Shown here one piece after another: positions 52,287 through 61,196 of a stretch of 64,000 nucleotides of DNA; position 1 is the first letter of the stretch; every line of letters begins with the position of its first letter. The DNA is from an uncultured Oscillospiraceae bacterium. GTDB taxonomy: Bacteria; Bacillota; Clostridia; Oscillospirales; Acutalibacteraceae. The notes under the pieces were generated by a model, which was not told where the DNA came from, did not search any database, and saw only the letters and a program-made list of their open reading frames with translations. A program made the translations under genes and the position numbers. Where the stretch lies: assembly GCA_900549755.1 (NCBI GenBank), contig URPQ01000003.1, positions 1 to 64,000 of the forward strand. The letters are read 5' to 3'.

Positions 52287-53625
52287 ATCTGTCGTCGCCT
52301 TTCTTTTTTCCATATGGAATATATTTTACCTTTCGCTTTCTTATTCTTGCAATATTGAGCCTTATTATCATAAGTATAAATATCACAATTACAAGCGCGA
52401 TAAGTATATAAACTATTTTCATATAAAACGAGCCGAAAAAGCCCTTTACGGCTCTGAGGGCTATAAGCAGCTTACTCGCCTTAACGCTGCTGCCCGCTAC
52501 CAAATTTACCGTGCCTATTACCTGCTCGGCGTACACAATATCCGCCGTGCCGAGCACCTCGCCCTTTTTAATAGGTGCGTCCTTTTTTTCGTAATTAAGC
52601 TTTGGCTTTACAACTATTGTTGAACTGTCCGCTTCATTCGGCAGCACCGTTACAAAGGGCTTTTCAAAATAAAGCGGTACAAAATCGGTTTCGAACGATA
52701 AATCAACCGGCAGCTCGCAAACAGGCTCGGTGGAATCCGCTACCTGCTTGAATGAAAAATTATTGAACGCCCAGCGGTAAAGGTTTGCCGAGTCTATAAA
52801 CTCATACCTTTTACCTGCGTTTGCGGGGCAGTTCATAAGTATGCACATATAATTGTAGCCGTTATAGGTCGCGGTGCTTACAAGGCACCTGCCCGCTTCA
52901 TCGGTAAAGCCGGTTTTAACACCCCTTGCGTATTGGTAATAGTAGTTTGTATTGGGGTCCTGCAAATAGTTGGTGGTGGAAATGGTGTGCTTGCCCGACA
53001 TATTGGTAGCCTCTATTGTGTAGCGCGCCGTTTCGCAAACGGTTTTAAAGGTCTCGTTTTTAAGGGCGTAGGTAGCAAGGGTGTGAATATCCCGCACGGT
53101 GGTGTAGGTCTGTTCATCGTGCAGCCCCACGGGGTTGCTGTAGTGCGTTCCCGTAAGCCCCAGTTCCGCCGCCTTATTATTCATCTGCTCAACAAACGCT
53201 TCCACGCTGCCGCCGTAATACAGCGCCGCTAAGTACGCGCAATCGCCGAAAGAGGACATAAGCACGGTATAAACCAAGTCAAGCTGGGTTATTTCTTCCC
53301 CGATTTTAAGGTTTGAAACCGCGCTGCCCGTGCCGGTTATCAGCCTGTCAACCTCTTTTGACATGGCAACCTTGCCTGTAGGGTCGTACTTTTCGCTTTC
53401 GAGCATAAGCGTTACGGTCATAATTTTGGTTATTGAGGCGGGGTATACCTTTTCGTCAATATTTTTGGAGTACAGCGTCTCGCCCGTATCCATAGATACA
53501 AGCATACCTGCCTTTGCCGATACCTCAAAGCCCGTAATTTCATACGCCGAGGCGGTAAAAGCCGGAGAAATAACAGCCACGACCGTTAAAATAGTTAAAA
53601 AAACGTAAATTATTTTTTTAGGCAT
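52276..53625 (-). CDS. D-alanyl-D-alanine carboxypeptidase, DacF/PBP5-like
   Basis: 449 aa. Signal peptide 1-27, S11 peptidase domain (about 35-280), a PBP5 C-terminal beta domain (about 285-390), and a C-terminal TM helix (about 405-428) with a basic tail. SxxK is intact (ASITK) and so is KTG (GVKTGFT). The SxN motif reads SFG in MSSFGDCAYLA, so its Asn is replaced by Gly. It trims stem peptides in peptidoglycan; the spore-former context fits DacF. Leads a two-gene operon with the cyclophilin. Confidence 0.92.
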   Translation of the reverse strand: MPKKIIYVFLTILTVVAVISPAFTASAYEITGFEVSAKAGMLVSMDTGETLYSKNIDEKVYPASITKIMTVTLMLESEKYDPTGKVAMSKEVDRLITGTGSAVSNLKIGEEITQLDLVYTVLMSSFGDCAYLAALYYGGSVEAFVEQMNNKAAELGLTGTHYSNPVGLHDEQTYTTVRDIHTLATYALKNETFKTVCETARYTIEATNMSGKHTISTTNYLQDPNTNYYYQYARGVKTGFTDEAGRCLVSTATYNGYNYMCILMNCPANAGKRYEFIDSANLYRWAFNNFSFKQVADSTEPVCELPVDLSFETDFVPLYFEKPFVTVLPNEADSSTIVVKPKLNYEKKDAPIKKGEVLGTADIVYAEQVIGTVNLVAGSSVKASKLLIALRAVKGFFGSFYMKIVYILIALVIVIFILMIIRLNIARIRKRKVKYIPYGKKKGDDRYDR

Positions 53626-53704
53626 GGAAATCTCCCTTGAAATATAGTATAATGCTATTATATCATATAATTTTCAAATTTAAAGACCTAATTTTTTTAA
53701 GTAG

Positions 53705-54448
53705 GTGAAATTTACGGTTTATATTACGGGAGATACGCACGGCTGTCTTGAACGGCTGTACGATAAAAATTTCAGAAAATTAAAAAGCGGAGACGTGCTT
53801 ATAGTTTGCGGTGATTTCGGCTATATATTCGATGGCGGAAAAACCGAAAAGCAGGTGATAGACTACCTTGCGACAAGGCGGTTTGTAACCGCGTTTGTAG
53901 ACGGCACACACGATAACCTTACCACCATAAACAAAGCGCGCGTGACCTACTGGCACGGCGGAATGGTGCACAGAATAAAGGGCAACCTTATACACCTTAT
54001 GCGCGGGCAGATTTTTGAAATTGAGGGCAACAGCTTTTTCACCTTCGGCGGGGGTGAAAGCAACGATAAGGATATGCGCATAGCCTCGGGCAACTGGTGG
54101 CGCGAGGAGGAGCCTACGCCCTTTGAAATGGCAGAGGGCGCAAAGCGGCTTGACGCGGCGGGGCTTAGTGTCGATTATATTATAACCCACGAGCCGCCCT
54201 CGCTTGTAAAAAGCGCCATACTTTTGCGCAGGGGCGACGCTGACCGCATAAACAAGCTTAACGGCTACCTTGAAGAAATAGGGCGTTCCTGCAAATTCCG
54301 CCACTGGTATTTCGGCTCGCTGCACGAGGACAGGGTAATAACCGAGCGCCACACCTGCGTGTTTAAAGAAATGATACCCATAGCCCCCGGCGGCACGGTA
54401 AGCAAAAAGGCAAAGCGCAGGCAGGCGGCGTTTACCGCCGCGACTTGA
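53705..54448 (+). CDS. Metallophosphoesterase
   Basis: 247 aa calcineurin-like phosphoesterase. Motifs are YITGDTHG (DxH), CGDFG (GD), GTHDN (usually GNHD; Thr for Asn here), and ITHEPP and FGSLHED as later His ligands (FGSLH where FGHxH is usual). The altered GNHD and GHxH make its metal site non-standard; the family includes nucleotide and protein phosphatases. GTG start with a weak ribosome site (AGTAG). Confidence 0.85.
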   Translation: MKFTVYITGDTHGCLERLYDKNFRKLKSGDVLIVCGDFGYIFDGGKTEKQVIDYLATRRFVTAFVDGTHDNLTTINKARVTYWHGGMVHRIKGNLIHLMRGQIFEIEGNSFFTFGGGESNDKDMRIASGNWWREEEPTPFEMAEGAKRLDAAGLSVDYIITHEPPSLVKSAILLRRGDADRINKLNGYLEEIGRSCKFRHWYFGSLHEDRVITERHTCVFKEMIPIAPGGTVSKKAKRRQAAFTAAT

Positions 54449-54474
54449 CAGATATGGTATAATTTACTTATAAA
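54445..54474 (+). promoter_or_regulatory. Possible promoter of the pseudokinase gene
   Basis: A perfect -35 TTGACA (54445-54450) with TATAAA (54469-54474) at 18 bp. A perfect TATAAT (54458-54463) also lies between, but only 7 bp from that -35. Which -10 is used is not clear. Confidence 0.45.
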
Positions 54475-54492
54475 TATACTCGGAGGAAGTTT

Positions 54493-56178
54493 ATGATAAA
54501 CACCGAAAGACTCTGCCCCAGCTGTATGAACGATAACGGCGGGGAAAAAATATGTCCTATATGTGGCTATGACTCATCAAGCCGCAATCCCGATGTTTGC
54601 CTGCCGGTAGGCTTTACGCTTGATAACCGCTATATGGTGGGTCAGGCGAAAAAACGCAACGGCGAGGGAATAACCTATATCGGCTGGGATACTGCCGACG
54701 ATACCGCCGTGAGCATAAGGGAGTATTTCCCCGCGGGCTTTGCCGAGAGAAACCCCGATAAAACCGTATCGATAATAAGCGGGGGAGAATATATATTTAA
54801 CGAGGGCTTAATGGAGTTTATGGAAATAAACCGCGAAATAAGCTCATCAGAGCTGCCCGCGCTTATACCCGTTCTCAGTGTTTTTGAAGAAAACGGCACG
54901 GTGTATGCCGTTTCGCAAAGCTTTGCCACCATAACCATGGCGGAGTTTTTGCAGCGCAACGGCGGCACTCTTAAATGGGAGCAGGCGCGCCCGCTTTTTC
55001 TGCCGCTTATAGATACCGTTAAGGGTATGAACGATATAGGTATAATTCACGGCGGAATATCCTGTAATACCGTGCTTGTGGGGAGAGACGGAAAGCTGCG
55101 CATTTCGGGCTATTCTGTAAAGCGCCTGCGCACAGCCGACGGCGGTCTTGAGCCCGAGCTTTTCCCAGGCTTTGCCGCTGCAGAGCAATATAACTCGGAA
55201 AGGCTGCTGCCCGGCACATATACCGATGTTTACGGGCTTTGCGCGGTGCTTTTTAACGTGCTTATAGGCACGGTTCCGCCCGAGGCTCCCGAAAGGCTTA
55301 AAAACGACTCAATGACCATTCCCGCAAAATTTGCCGAGGAGCTGCCGCGCCACGTTTTGCAGGCGCTGGCGAACGGCTTGCAGGTAATGCCGAAAAACCG
55401 CACGCAGAATATTGAGGACTTTAAAAACGAACTGGTTTACGCCGAAACGGGCGAGCCGCAGAAGAAAAACGCCGCACCCGAAAAACGCGCTGCCACCGCA
55501 CAAAAGCCGCAGAAAAAGGGCGGCACGGCAAAGTATGTTATAATATCCGCCGCCTGCACTGCCGCAGTGTTTATGGGAATTGTGACAATACTTGTTTTTA
55601 CGGTGTTTAAAAAGGATATTTTCGGCAATAAAAATGCGTCGGATCAGAGCGGCAGCGTATCCACCGCCGCACCGAGCGTTGCTTCCATAGGCACTATTGA
55701 CAGCGGTGCTGCCGAAAGCGCGGTGCTTTTCTCGGTGCCCTCTCTTACTGGCAAATATTACGCCGAGCTTGCTGATAATGAGGATTACGAAAAATTCAGC
55801 TTTGTTATAAAGGGCAAGGAATTTAACGATAAATACGCCAAGGGGCAAATTTGCGCCCAATCGCTTGCAGAGGGCACACAGGTTGCAAGAGATACCAAAA
55901 TTGAGGTTACAATAAGTCTGGGACCAAAAGAGGTAAAAATTGCAAACGTTGTGGGGCTTGAAGAAATTAACGCAAAGCTTGAGCTTTTAAAACAGGGCTT
56001 TTTGTACGATAATATAGAGGTGCTTGAAAAGTACGATGAAAACAAAAAGCCGGGCGCGGTGCTTGAGCAGGAGCCGAAATACGGCACGCAGATAAGCCCC
56101 GACAGCGCGGTTACAATCTATGTAAATTCCTATAAGGGAGACGACAGCTCCGACAGTCTCGGAACTGATTTCAACTGA
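54493..56178 (+). CDS. Membrane PASTA-domain pseudokinase with zinc ribbon
   Basis: 561 aa. An N-terminal zinc ribbon (CPSC and CPIC, residues 8-25), then a Ser/Thr kinase-like domain (about 40-315), a basic spacer, one TM helix (about 350-372), and two PASTA domains outside (about 415-480 and 482-550). Catalytic residues are lost: the VAIK Lys is Arg (R76 in VSIREYFP), HRD is HGG (186-188), and DFG is SGY (205-207). It should not phosphorylate; it may sense muropeptides or lipid II through PASTA and signal by binding. Active PASTA kinases control wall growth in Firmicutes. The gene starts its own unit after GGAGGA. Confidence 0.87.
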   Translation: MINTERLCPSCMNDNGGEKICPICGYDSSSRNPDVCLPVGFTLDNRYMVGQAKKRNGEGITYIGWDTADDTAVSIREYFPAGFAERNPDKTVSIISGGEYIFNEGLMEFMEINREISSSELPALIPVLSVFEENGTVYAVSQSFATITMAEFLQRNGGTLKWEQARPLFLPLIDTVKGMNDIGIIHGGISCNTVLVGRDGKLRISGYSVKRLRTADGGLEPELFPGFAAAEQYNSERLLPGTYTDVYGLCAVLFNVLIGTVPPEAPERLKNDSMTIPAKFAEELPRHVLQALANGLQVMPKNRTQNIEDFKNELVYAETGEPQKKNAAPEKRAATAQKPQKKGGTAKYVIISAACTAAVFMGIVTILVFTVFKKDIFGNKNASDQSGSVSTAAPSVASIGTIDSGAAESAVLFSVPSLTGKYYAELADNEDYEKFSFVIKGKEFNDKYAKGQICAQSLAEGTQVARDTKIEVTISLGPKEVKIANVVGLEEINAKLELLKQGFLYDNIEVLEKYDENKKPGAVLEQEPKYGTQISPDSAVTIYVNSYKGDDSSDSLGTDFN

Positions 56179-56195
56179 TTTTCAGGGAGGAAAAA

Positions 56196-57473
56196 ATGGC
56201 TGCTAAAGTATATCGCATTTCAGAGGGCGTAGAGGGGCTTTTCGTTAAAAACGAAAGGTTCAACACTACGTCAATATCCTTTAACTTTTATTTGCCGCTG
56301 CAAAAAGAGACTGCCGCTTCTTATGCGCTGCTGCCCTTTGTGCTTACCACCTGCGGCGAAAAATACCCCGATTTTTCGGTGCTTAACTACCGCCTTGAGC
56401 GGCTTTACGGCGCTCAGCTTGACGCGGTTGCCGAAAAGCTGGGCGATTACCAACTTTTAAAGCTGAGAATGTCGGTTATAAACGATAAATACACCTTTGA
56501 AAGCGAGTCGCTTATAAAGCGCGCCTGCGATATGCTTTTAAGCCTTATTTTCGAGCCTAAGGCGGAAAACGGCGCTTTTTGCGCCGATGATTTGGCAAGA
56601 GAAAAGCGCAAGGCAATAGAACACGTAAAGGGAGAGATGAGCGAAAAGCGCGTATACGCCAAAAACCGCCTTATTGAAGAAATGTATAAGGGCAGCTGCT
56701 ACGGCACACCTAAGTGCGGAACGGTGGAGGATATTGAGGCGATAACCGAAGCCTCGCTTTATGAAATGTGGCAAAAAATGCTTGCCACCGCATATATCCG
56801 CGTTCAGGTTATAGGCGCGGCGGTACCGCAGGGGCTTTTTGAAGAAATAGGCCGCCGCTTTGAAAATACCGAAAGGTATAATATAACCGATTGCACAAAA
56901 AGTCAGCCGACAGCCGCTGCCGCCGCACCCCGCACCGTTACCGAGCGGCAGGCCATACAGCAGGGCAAGCTTGTTATGGGCTTTTCTTCCGATACGGCGG
57001 GGGACGACGATAACACCATGCCGCTTATGGTTATGACCGATATTTTCGGCGGCGGACCGTATTCAAGACTTTTTGATAACGTGCGTGAAAAAATGAGCCT
57101 TTGCTACTATTGCTCCGCCTCCTCTTCGCGCGTAAAGGGGCTTATAACCGTTGAATCGGGCGTTGAGGAGCAAAACGCCGAAAAAGCTGAAAAAGCAATT
57201 TCAGAGCAGCTTGAAATAATGAAAAAGGGCGAGTTTACCGATTTTGAGTTTTCATCATCGGTTAAAAGTCTAAGGGATTCGCTTAATTCTTATAATGACA
57301 GTCAGCCGCTGTTGGATTTATGGTACGCGCTTAAAGCCGTTAATAAAAATCTTTATTCACCCGAGGATATTGCGGAGAAAATAAGCGCCGTAACGCGCGA
57401 TGAAATAATCGCCGCGGCAAACGGAGTAAAGCTGCACACGGTATACAAGCTTTTGCCGAAGGAGGAAAAGTAA
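56196..57473 (+). CDS. M16-family inactive peptidase subunit, YmfF-like
   Basis: 425 aa of pitrilysin (M16) fold without the HxxEH zinc motif: the corresponding stretch is LLPFVLTTCGEKY. RGPYSRLF-type binding residues (here GGGPYSRLFDNVREKMSLCYY) are kept, as in the non-catalytic half of M16 heterodimers. It pairs with the next gene (one-base overlap), as YmfF and YmfH do in B. subtilis. GGGAGG precedes the ATG. Confidence 0.88.
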   Translation: MAAKVYRISEGVEGLFVKNERFNTTSISFNFYLPLQKETAASYALLPFVLTTCGEKYPDFSVLNYRLERLYGAQLDAVAEKLGDYQLLKLRMSVINDKYTFESESLIKRACDMLLSLIFEPKAENGAFCADDLAREKRKAIEHVKGEMSEKRVYAKNRLIEEMYKGSCYGTPKCGTVEDIEAITEASLYEMWQKMLATAYIRVQVIGAAVPQGLFEEIGRRFENTERYNITDCTKSQPTAAAAAPRTVTERQAIQQGKLVMGFSSDTAGDDDNTMPLMVMTDIFGGGPYSRLFDNVREKMSLCYYCSASSSRVKGLITVESGVEEQNAEKAEKAISEQLEIMKKGEFTDFEFSSSVKSLRDSLNSYNDSQPLLDLWYALKAVNKNLYSPEDIAEKISAVTRDEIIAAANGVKLHTVYKLLPKEEK

Positions 57474-58747
57474 TGCAAAAAGAGGTTTTTGAAAGCGATA
57501 TAGGCGAAAGCTACGTTAAGGCGGTGCACCCCTCGGGGCTTAAAATATATATTCTTGAAAAGCCGCAGTATAATTCGTCCTATGCAATATTCGGCACAAA
57601 ATACGGCTCTATTGACACCTGCTTTGCGGTAAACGGCGAGAAGGTAAGCGTGCCCGAGGGCATTGCGCACTTTTTGGAGCATAAGCTTTTTGAAAGCGAG
57701 GACGGCGACGCCTTTACAAAATATGCCGAAACGGGAGCGGCGGCAAACGCCTTTACCTCGTTTGACCGCACCTGCTATCTTTTTGCCTGCTCCGACAGGT
57801 TTTACGATAACCTTGCGATTTTGCTTGATTTTGTTCAGTCGCCCTATTTCACTGCGCAGACAGTAAGCAAGGAGCAGGGGATAATCGGGCAGGAAATAAG
57901 AATGTACGACGACAGCCCCGACTGGCGCGTCACCTTTAATATGCTGGGCGCCATGTATAAAAACCACCCGGTTAAAATTGATATTGCCGGCACGGTGGAG
58001 TCGATAGCGCAAATAGACGATAAACTTTTATACAGCTGCTACAACACGTTTTACAACCTTTCAAATATGTTTATCTGCATTGCGGGCAATGTGAACACCG
58101 AAAAGGTTTTATCGCAGATAAACGGCGCTTTGAAGCCCTCGGAGCCTGTGGAAATTACGCGCATAGGCTGTGATGAGCCCGATACCGTGCAGAAAAATTT
58201 CGTATCGCAGAAAATGGCGGTTGCGTACCCTATGTTCTGCTTAGGCTTTAAAGAGCCCGTAAGCGCGCCCGAGCGCACCGTAAAGGAAAAGGTTGCCACC
58301 GCGCTGCTGCTTGAAATAATAGCGGGCGACGCCTCTCCCCTTTATAAAAGGCTGATAAACGCGGGGCTTATAAACGATGAGTTCGGCTTTGAGTATTTCA
58401 CGGGTCACGGCTACGCGGCAGTGATGTTTGAGGGTGAATCGTCAGACCCCGAAAAAGTAGCCGCCGAAATTAAGGCGGAAATTGAAAGAATTAAGACCGA
58501 CGGAATTGATAAAAAGCTGTTTTCCGCCGTTCGCTGCGGAATGTACGGCGACGCGGTGCGCTCCTTCAACAGCGTGGAAAGCATTACAATGAATCTTGTA
58601 AACTGCGCTATGTTCGGGTGCGGCCTGTTTGATGAACTTAAATATCTTAAAAACATTACCGCCGAGGACGTTTTAAAGCGCCTGCAGCTGTTAGACGCGG
58701 ATAAATCGGTGCTTTCGGTAATTGAACCCACAGAGGAGCAGAGGTAA
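57473..58747 (+). CDS. M16-family zinc peptidase subunit, YmfH-like
   Basis: 424 aa M16 peptidase with the active HFLEH motif (HxxEH, residues about 64-68) and the downstream Glu in EQGIIGQEIRM. With the YmfF-like partner it would form an active clamshell heterodimer. Databases link the pair to modification of elongation factor P in Bacillus; here no EF-P gene is close. The start shares a base with the upstream stop (TAATG). Confidence 0.92.
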   Translation: MQKEVFESDIGESYVKAVHPSGLKIYILEKPQYNSSYAIFGTKYGSIDTCFAVNGEKVSVPEGIAHFLEHKLFESEDGDAFTKYAETGAAANAFTSFDRTCYLFACSDRFYDNLAILLDFVQSPYFTAQTVSKEQGIIGQEIRMYDDSPDWRVTFNMLGAMYKNHPVKIDIAGTVESIAQIDDKLLYSCYNTFYNLSNMFICIAGNVNTEKVLSQINGALKPSEPVEITRIGCDEPDTVQKNFVSQKMAVAYPMFCLGFKEPVSAPERTVKEKVATALLLEIIAGDASPLYKRLINAGLINDEFGFEYFTGHGYAAVMFEGESSDPEKVAAEIKAEIERIKTDGIDKKLFSAVRCGMYGDAVRSFNSVESITMNLVNCAMFGCGLFDELKYLKNITAEDVLKRLQLLDADKSVLSVIEPTEEQR

Positions 58748-58752
58748 TTTAT

Positions 58753-59661
58753 ATGAGCTATAACGTAACGCTTTTCGGGCTTAAATTCACCCTTTCGCCC
58801 GTTGCTTTCACAATACCGCTGGGTTCAAAGCACTGGGATATATACTGGTACGGCATAATTATAGCCGCAGGCTTTTTGCTGGCGCTTATTTACGGGCTTA
58901 AAAAAGCCGGCCGCTACGGGCTTAACCCCGATAAAATGCTTGATGTTATACTGGTTGCAACACCTGTTGCAATACTTTCCGCCCGTGCGTATTATGTTAT
59001 ATTTGACGGCGAGAAATTAGACGGCATTAAGGACTTTTTCGGATTCGGTAATTCCTCGGGTTTTGCGGGGCTTGCCATTTACGGCGGGGTTATAGGCGCG
59101 TTTGTATCGGGCGGAATTATGTGCTATATACGCAAGGTAAACATACTCAATATGTTCGACGTGGCGTCCGCCGGGTTTCTTATCGGTCAGGGTATAGGCC
59201 GCTGGGGCAACTTTGTAAATCAGGAGGCATACGGCGCGTTCACCGGCAGCAGCTGGTGGGGTATGCAGAGCGATAAAACAATATCGGAAATGGGCGAGGG
59301 GCTTGTTCACCCCTGCTTTCTCTATGAATCCATATGGTGCTTGGCGGGCTTTTTCGTACTTAATCATTTCAGTAAAAAGCGTAAATTCAGCGGTGAAATA
59401 TCCCTTATGTACTGCGTGTGGTACGGCTTCGGCAGGGGTATAATAGAGCTGCTGAGAACCGACAGCCTTATGCTCGGCAATATAAAGGTCTCCTGTCTGC
59501 TTTCGTTTGCAATTTGCATAACGAGCGCGGTATTATTGGTAGTTTTCAGCCGCCGTGCGGCGGAAAAAGCCGAGCCCGATGATTACGAGGCGGTTTTTGC
59601 CGATAATGCGGACGAGCCGACCGAGGAAATACAGGAGGAAACCCATGAGCAGGATAATTGA
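58753..59661 (+). CDS. lgt: Prolipoprotein diacylglyceryl transferase
   Basis: 302 aa with seven TM helices. The Lgt signature GRWGNFVNQEAYG is intact, as are YGGVIGAF and the HPCFLYESIWCL segment. It adds the diacylglyceryl group to the Cys of lipoproteins, of which the window itself encodes at least three (10712, 2447 and 51681 genes). An acidic C-terminal tail of about 30 residues goes beyond the usual end and overlaps folD by 17 bases. Confidence 0.96.
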   Translation: MSYNVTLFGLKFTLSPVAFTIPLGSKHWDIYWYGIIIAAGFLLALIYGLKKAGRYGLNPDKMLDVILVATPVAILSARAYYVIFDGEKLDGIKDFFGFGNSSGFAGLAIYGGVIGAFVSGGIMCYIRKVNILNMFDVASAGFLIGQGIGRWGNFVNQEAYGAFTGSSWWGMQSDKTISEMGEGLVHPCFLYESIWCLAGFFVLNHFSKKRKFSGEISLMYCVWYGFGRGIIELLRTDSLMLGNIKVSCLLSFAICITSAVLLVVFSRRAAEKAEPDDYEAVFADNADEPTEEIQEETHEQDN

Positions 59662-60493
59662 CGGAAAGGCAATATCCGCAGCCGTAAAGGCGCGCATACA
59701 GGGCGAAGTATCGGCACTGAGCGCGCGCGGCGTTACGGTAGGGCTTGCGGTTATAATAGTTGGCGAAAACCCCGCCTCAAAAATATATGTTGCGAATAAG
59801 AAAAAGGCGTGTGAGGCGCTCGGCATTGTTTCAGAGGAATACGCTCTGCCCGAAAGCACTACCGAGCAAGAGCTTTTAGAGCTTATAAATACGCTTAATA
59901 ATAAGAAAAGCATTAACGGCATACTCTGCCAGCTGCCGCTGCCGCCCCACCTTGATGAAAAGCTGATAATCAACAGCATAGCACCCGAAAAGGACGTTGA
60001 CGCATTTAACCCCTACAGCGTAGGGCGCATAATGATAGGCGATTATGATTTTGTACCCTGCACGCCTGCGGGCATAATGGAAATGCTTAAATACGAGGGT
60101 ATAGAAATTGCGGGTAAAAGCTGCGTGGTAATAGGCCGCTCAAACATTGTGGGCAAGCCTATGGCAATGCTTTTGCTGCACGCAAACGGCACGGTTACGG
60201 TATGTCATTCAAAAACTAAAAACCTTAAAGAAATATGCCGAAACGCGGATATTTTGGTGGCTGCGGTAGGCAAGGCAAAGTTTGTAACTGAGGATATGGT
60301 AAAGCCCGGCGCTGTGGTGATAGATGTGGGTATGAACCGCGAAAACGGCAAGCTCTGCGGCGATGTGGATTTTGACGCGGTAAAGGAAAAGGCTTCTGCC
60401 ATAACTCCCGTGCCCGGCGGCGTAGGACCTATGACCATTGCAATGCTTATGCAAAACACGCTTACCGCCGCAAAAAGGCAGAATAATGCTTAG
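59645..60493 (+). CDS. folD: Methylenetetrahydrofolate dehydrogenase/cyclohydrolase
   Basis: 282 aa. FolD motifs: VGENPASKIYVANKKKACEALG (with Lys and Tyr of the active site, split at residue 45), QLPLPPHL, the NADP-binding VVIGRSNIVGKPMA, and TPVPGGVGPMT. It interconverts C1-folates. The ATG at 59645 has AGGAGG about six bases upstream, within the end of lgt. Confidence 0.97.
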   Translation: MSRIIDGKAISAAVKARIQGEVSALSARGVTVGLAVIIVGENPASKIYVANKKKACEALGIVSEEYALPESTTEQELLELINTLNNKKSINGILCQLPLPPHLDEKLIINSIAPEKDVDAFNPYSVGRIMIGDYDFVPCTPAGIMEMLKYEGIEIAGKSCVVIGRSNIVGKPMAMLLLHANGTVTVCHSKTKNLKEICRNADILVAAVGKAKFVTEDMVKPGAVVIDVGMNRENGKLCGDVDFDAVKEKASAITPVPGGVGPMTIAMLMQNTLTAAKRQNNA

Positions 60494-61196
60494 GGCGGGC
60501 ATAAAGCGCCTGTCGGCGCTTGTATTTGCGGTTTTAACGCTTTCTCTCACACTTTCCGCCGCCGAAATTACCGAAAACCCCGGTAAGGAGTTTTTTGTCT
60601 ACGGCGATAAGCAGTCGAACGAAAAAATTGCGGAAATATTGGAAGAAACAGCCGATTCGCTTGATAACTACTGCTATAACAACGGCATAATTTATCTCGC
60701 CATTAACGAAAAAAACACAAAGCAGATAAGGCTTTATGAAAACTCAACCGCTTTTTCTGAAAGCGTGGGTGAACTTAAAGGTCTTTCGGATGATAAAATT
60801 GCCGCCTTAGCCCCCGAAATAGCGGGCGAGGGCTTTCACACCGAAACGGTGGCGCAAAACGGCATAAAATTTATTAAGGCTACCGCCCTATCTGAGGACA
60901 GCGGCGGAAAATTCACCCTTATTCAGTATATAACCGTGACCTCAAAAAAGGAATATACCCTTTCATTTTATACCGCTTCGGGCGAAAATACCGATTACGC
61001 CGAAAAGGTTTTTTCCACCCTTTCTTTCGGAGAGGGCGCTGCGAAGAAGACAGAAAAAAAGCCTTACGGCTATATTTTTATGGCGCTCACCGCAGTTTTT
61101 GTACTGTTCGGCGCATATATAGTTTATACGCTCATACGGGATATAAGGGCTGACCGCGCCGAAGCTGCGGAGGAAAAAAAGGATGATAATATTTAA
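60486..61196 (+). CDS. Exported membrane-anchored protein of unknown function
   Basis: 236 aa. Signal peptide (about 1-25, cleavage after LSA), an external mixed alpha/beta region (about 27-185) and a C-terminal TM helix (about 194-214) with a charged tail. I do not recognise the family. The ATG lies within the end of folD and its own end overlaps the TSUP gene, so it is tightly built into the operon. A role in the envelope is the most that can be inferred. Confidence 0.75.
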   Translation: MLRAGIKRLSALVFAVLTLSLTLSAAEITENPGKEFFVYGDKQSNEKIAEILEETADSLDNYCYNNGIIYLAINEKNTKQIRLYENSTAFSESVGELKGLSDDKIAALAPEIAGEGFHTETVAQNGIKFIKATALSEDSGGKFTLIQYITVTSKKEYTLSFYTASGENTDYAEKVFSTLSFGEGAAKKTEKKPYGYIFMALTAVFVLFGAYIVYTLIRDIRADRAEAAEEKKDDNI

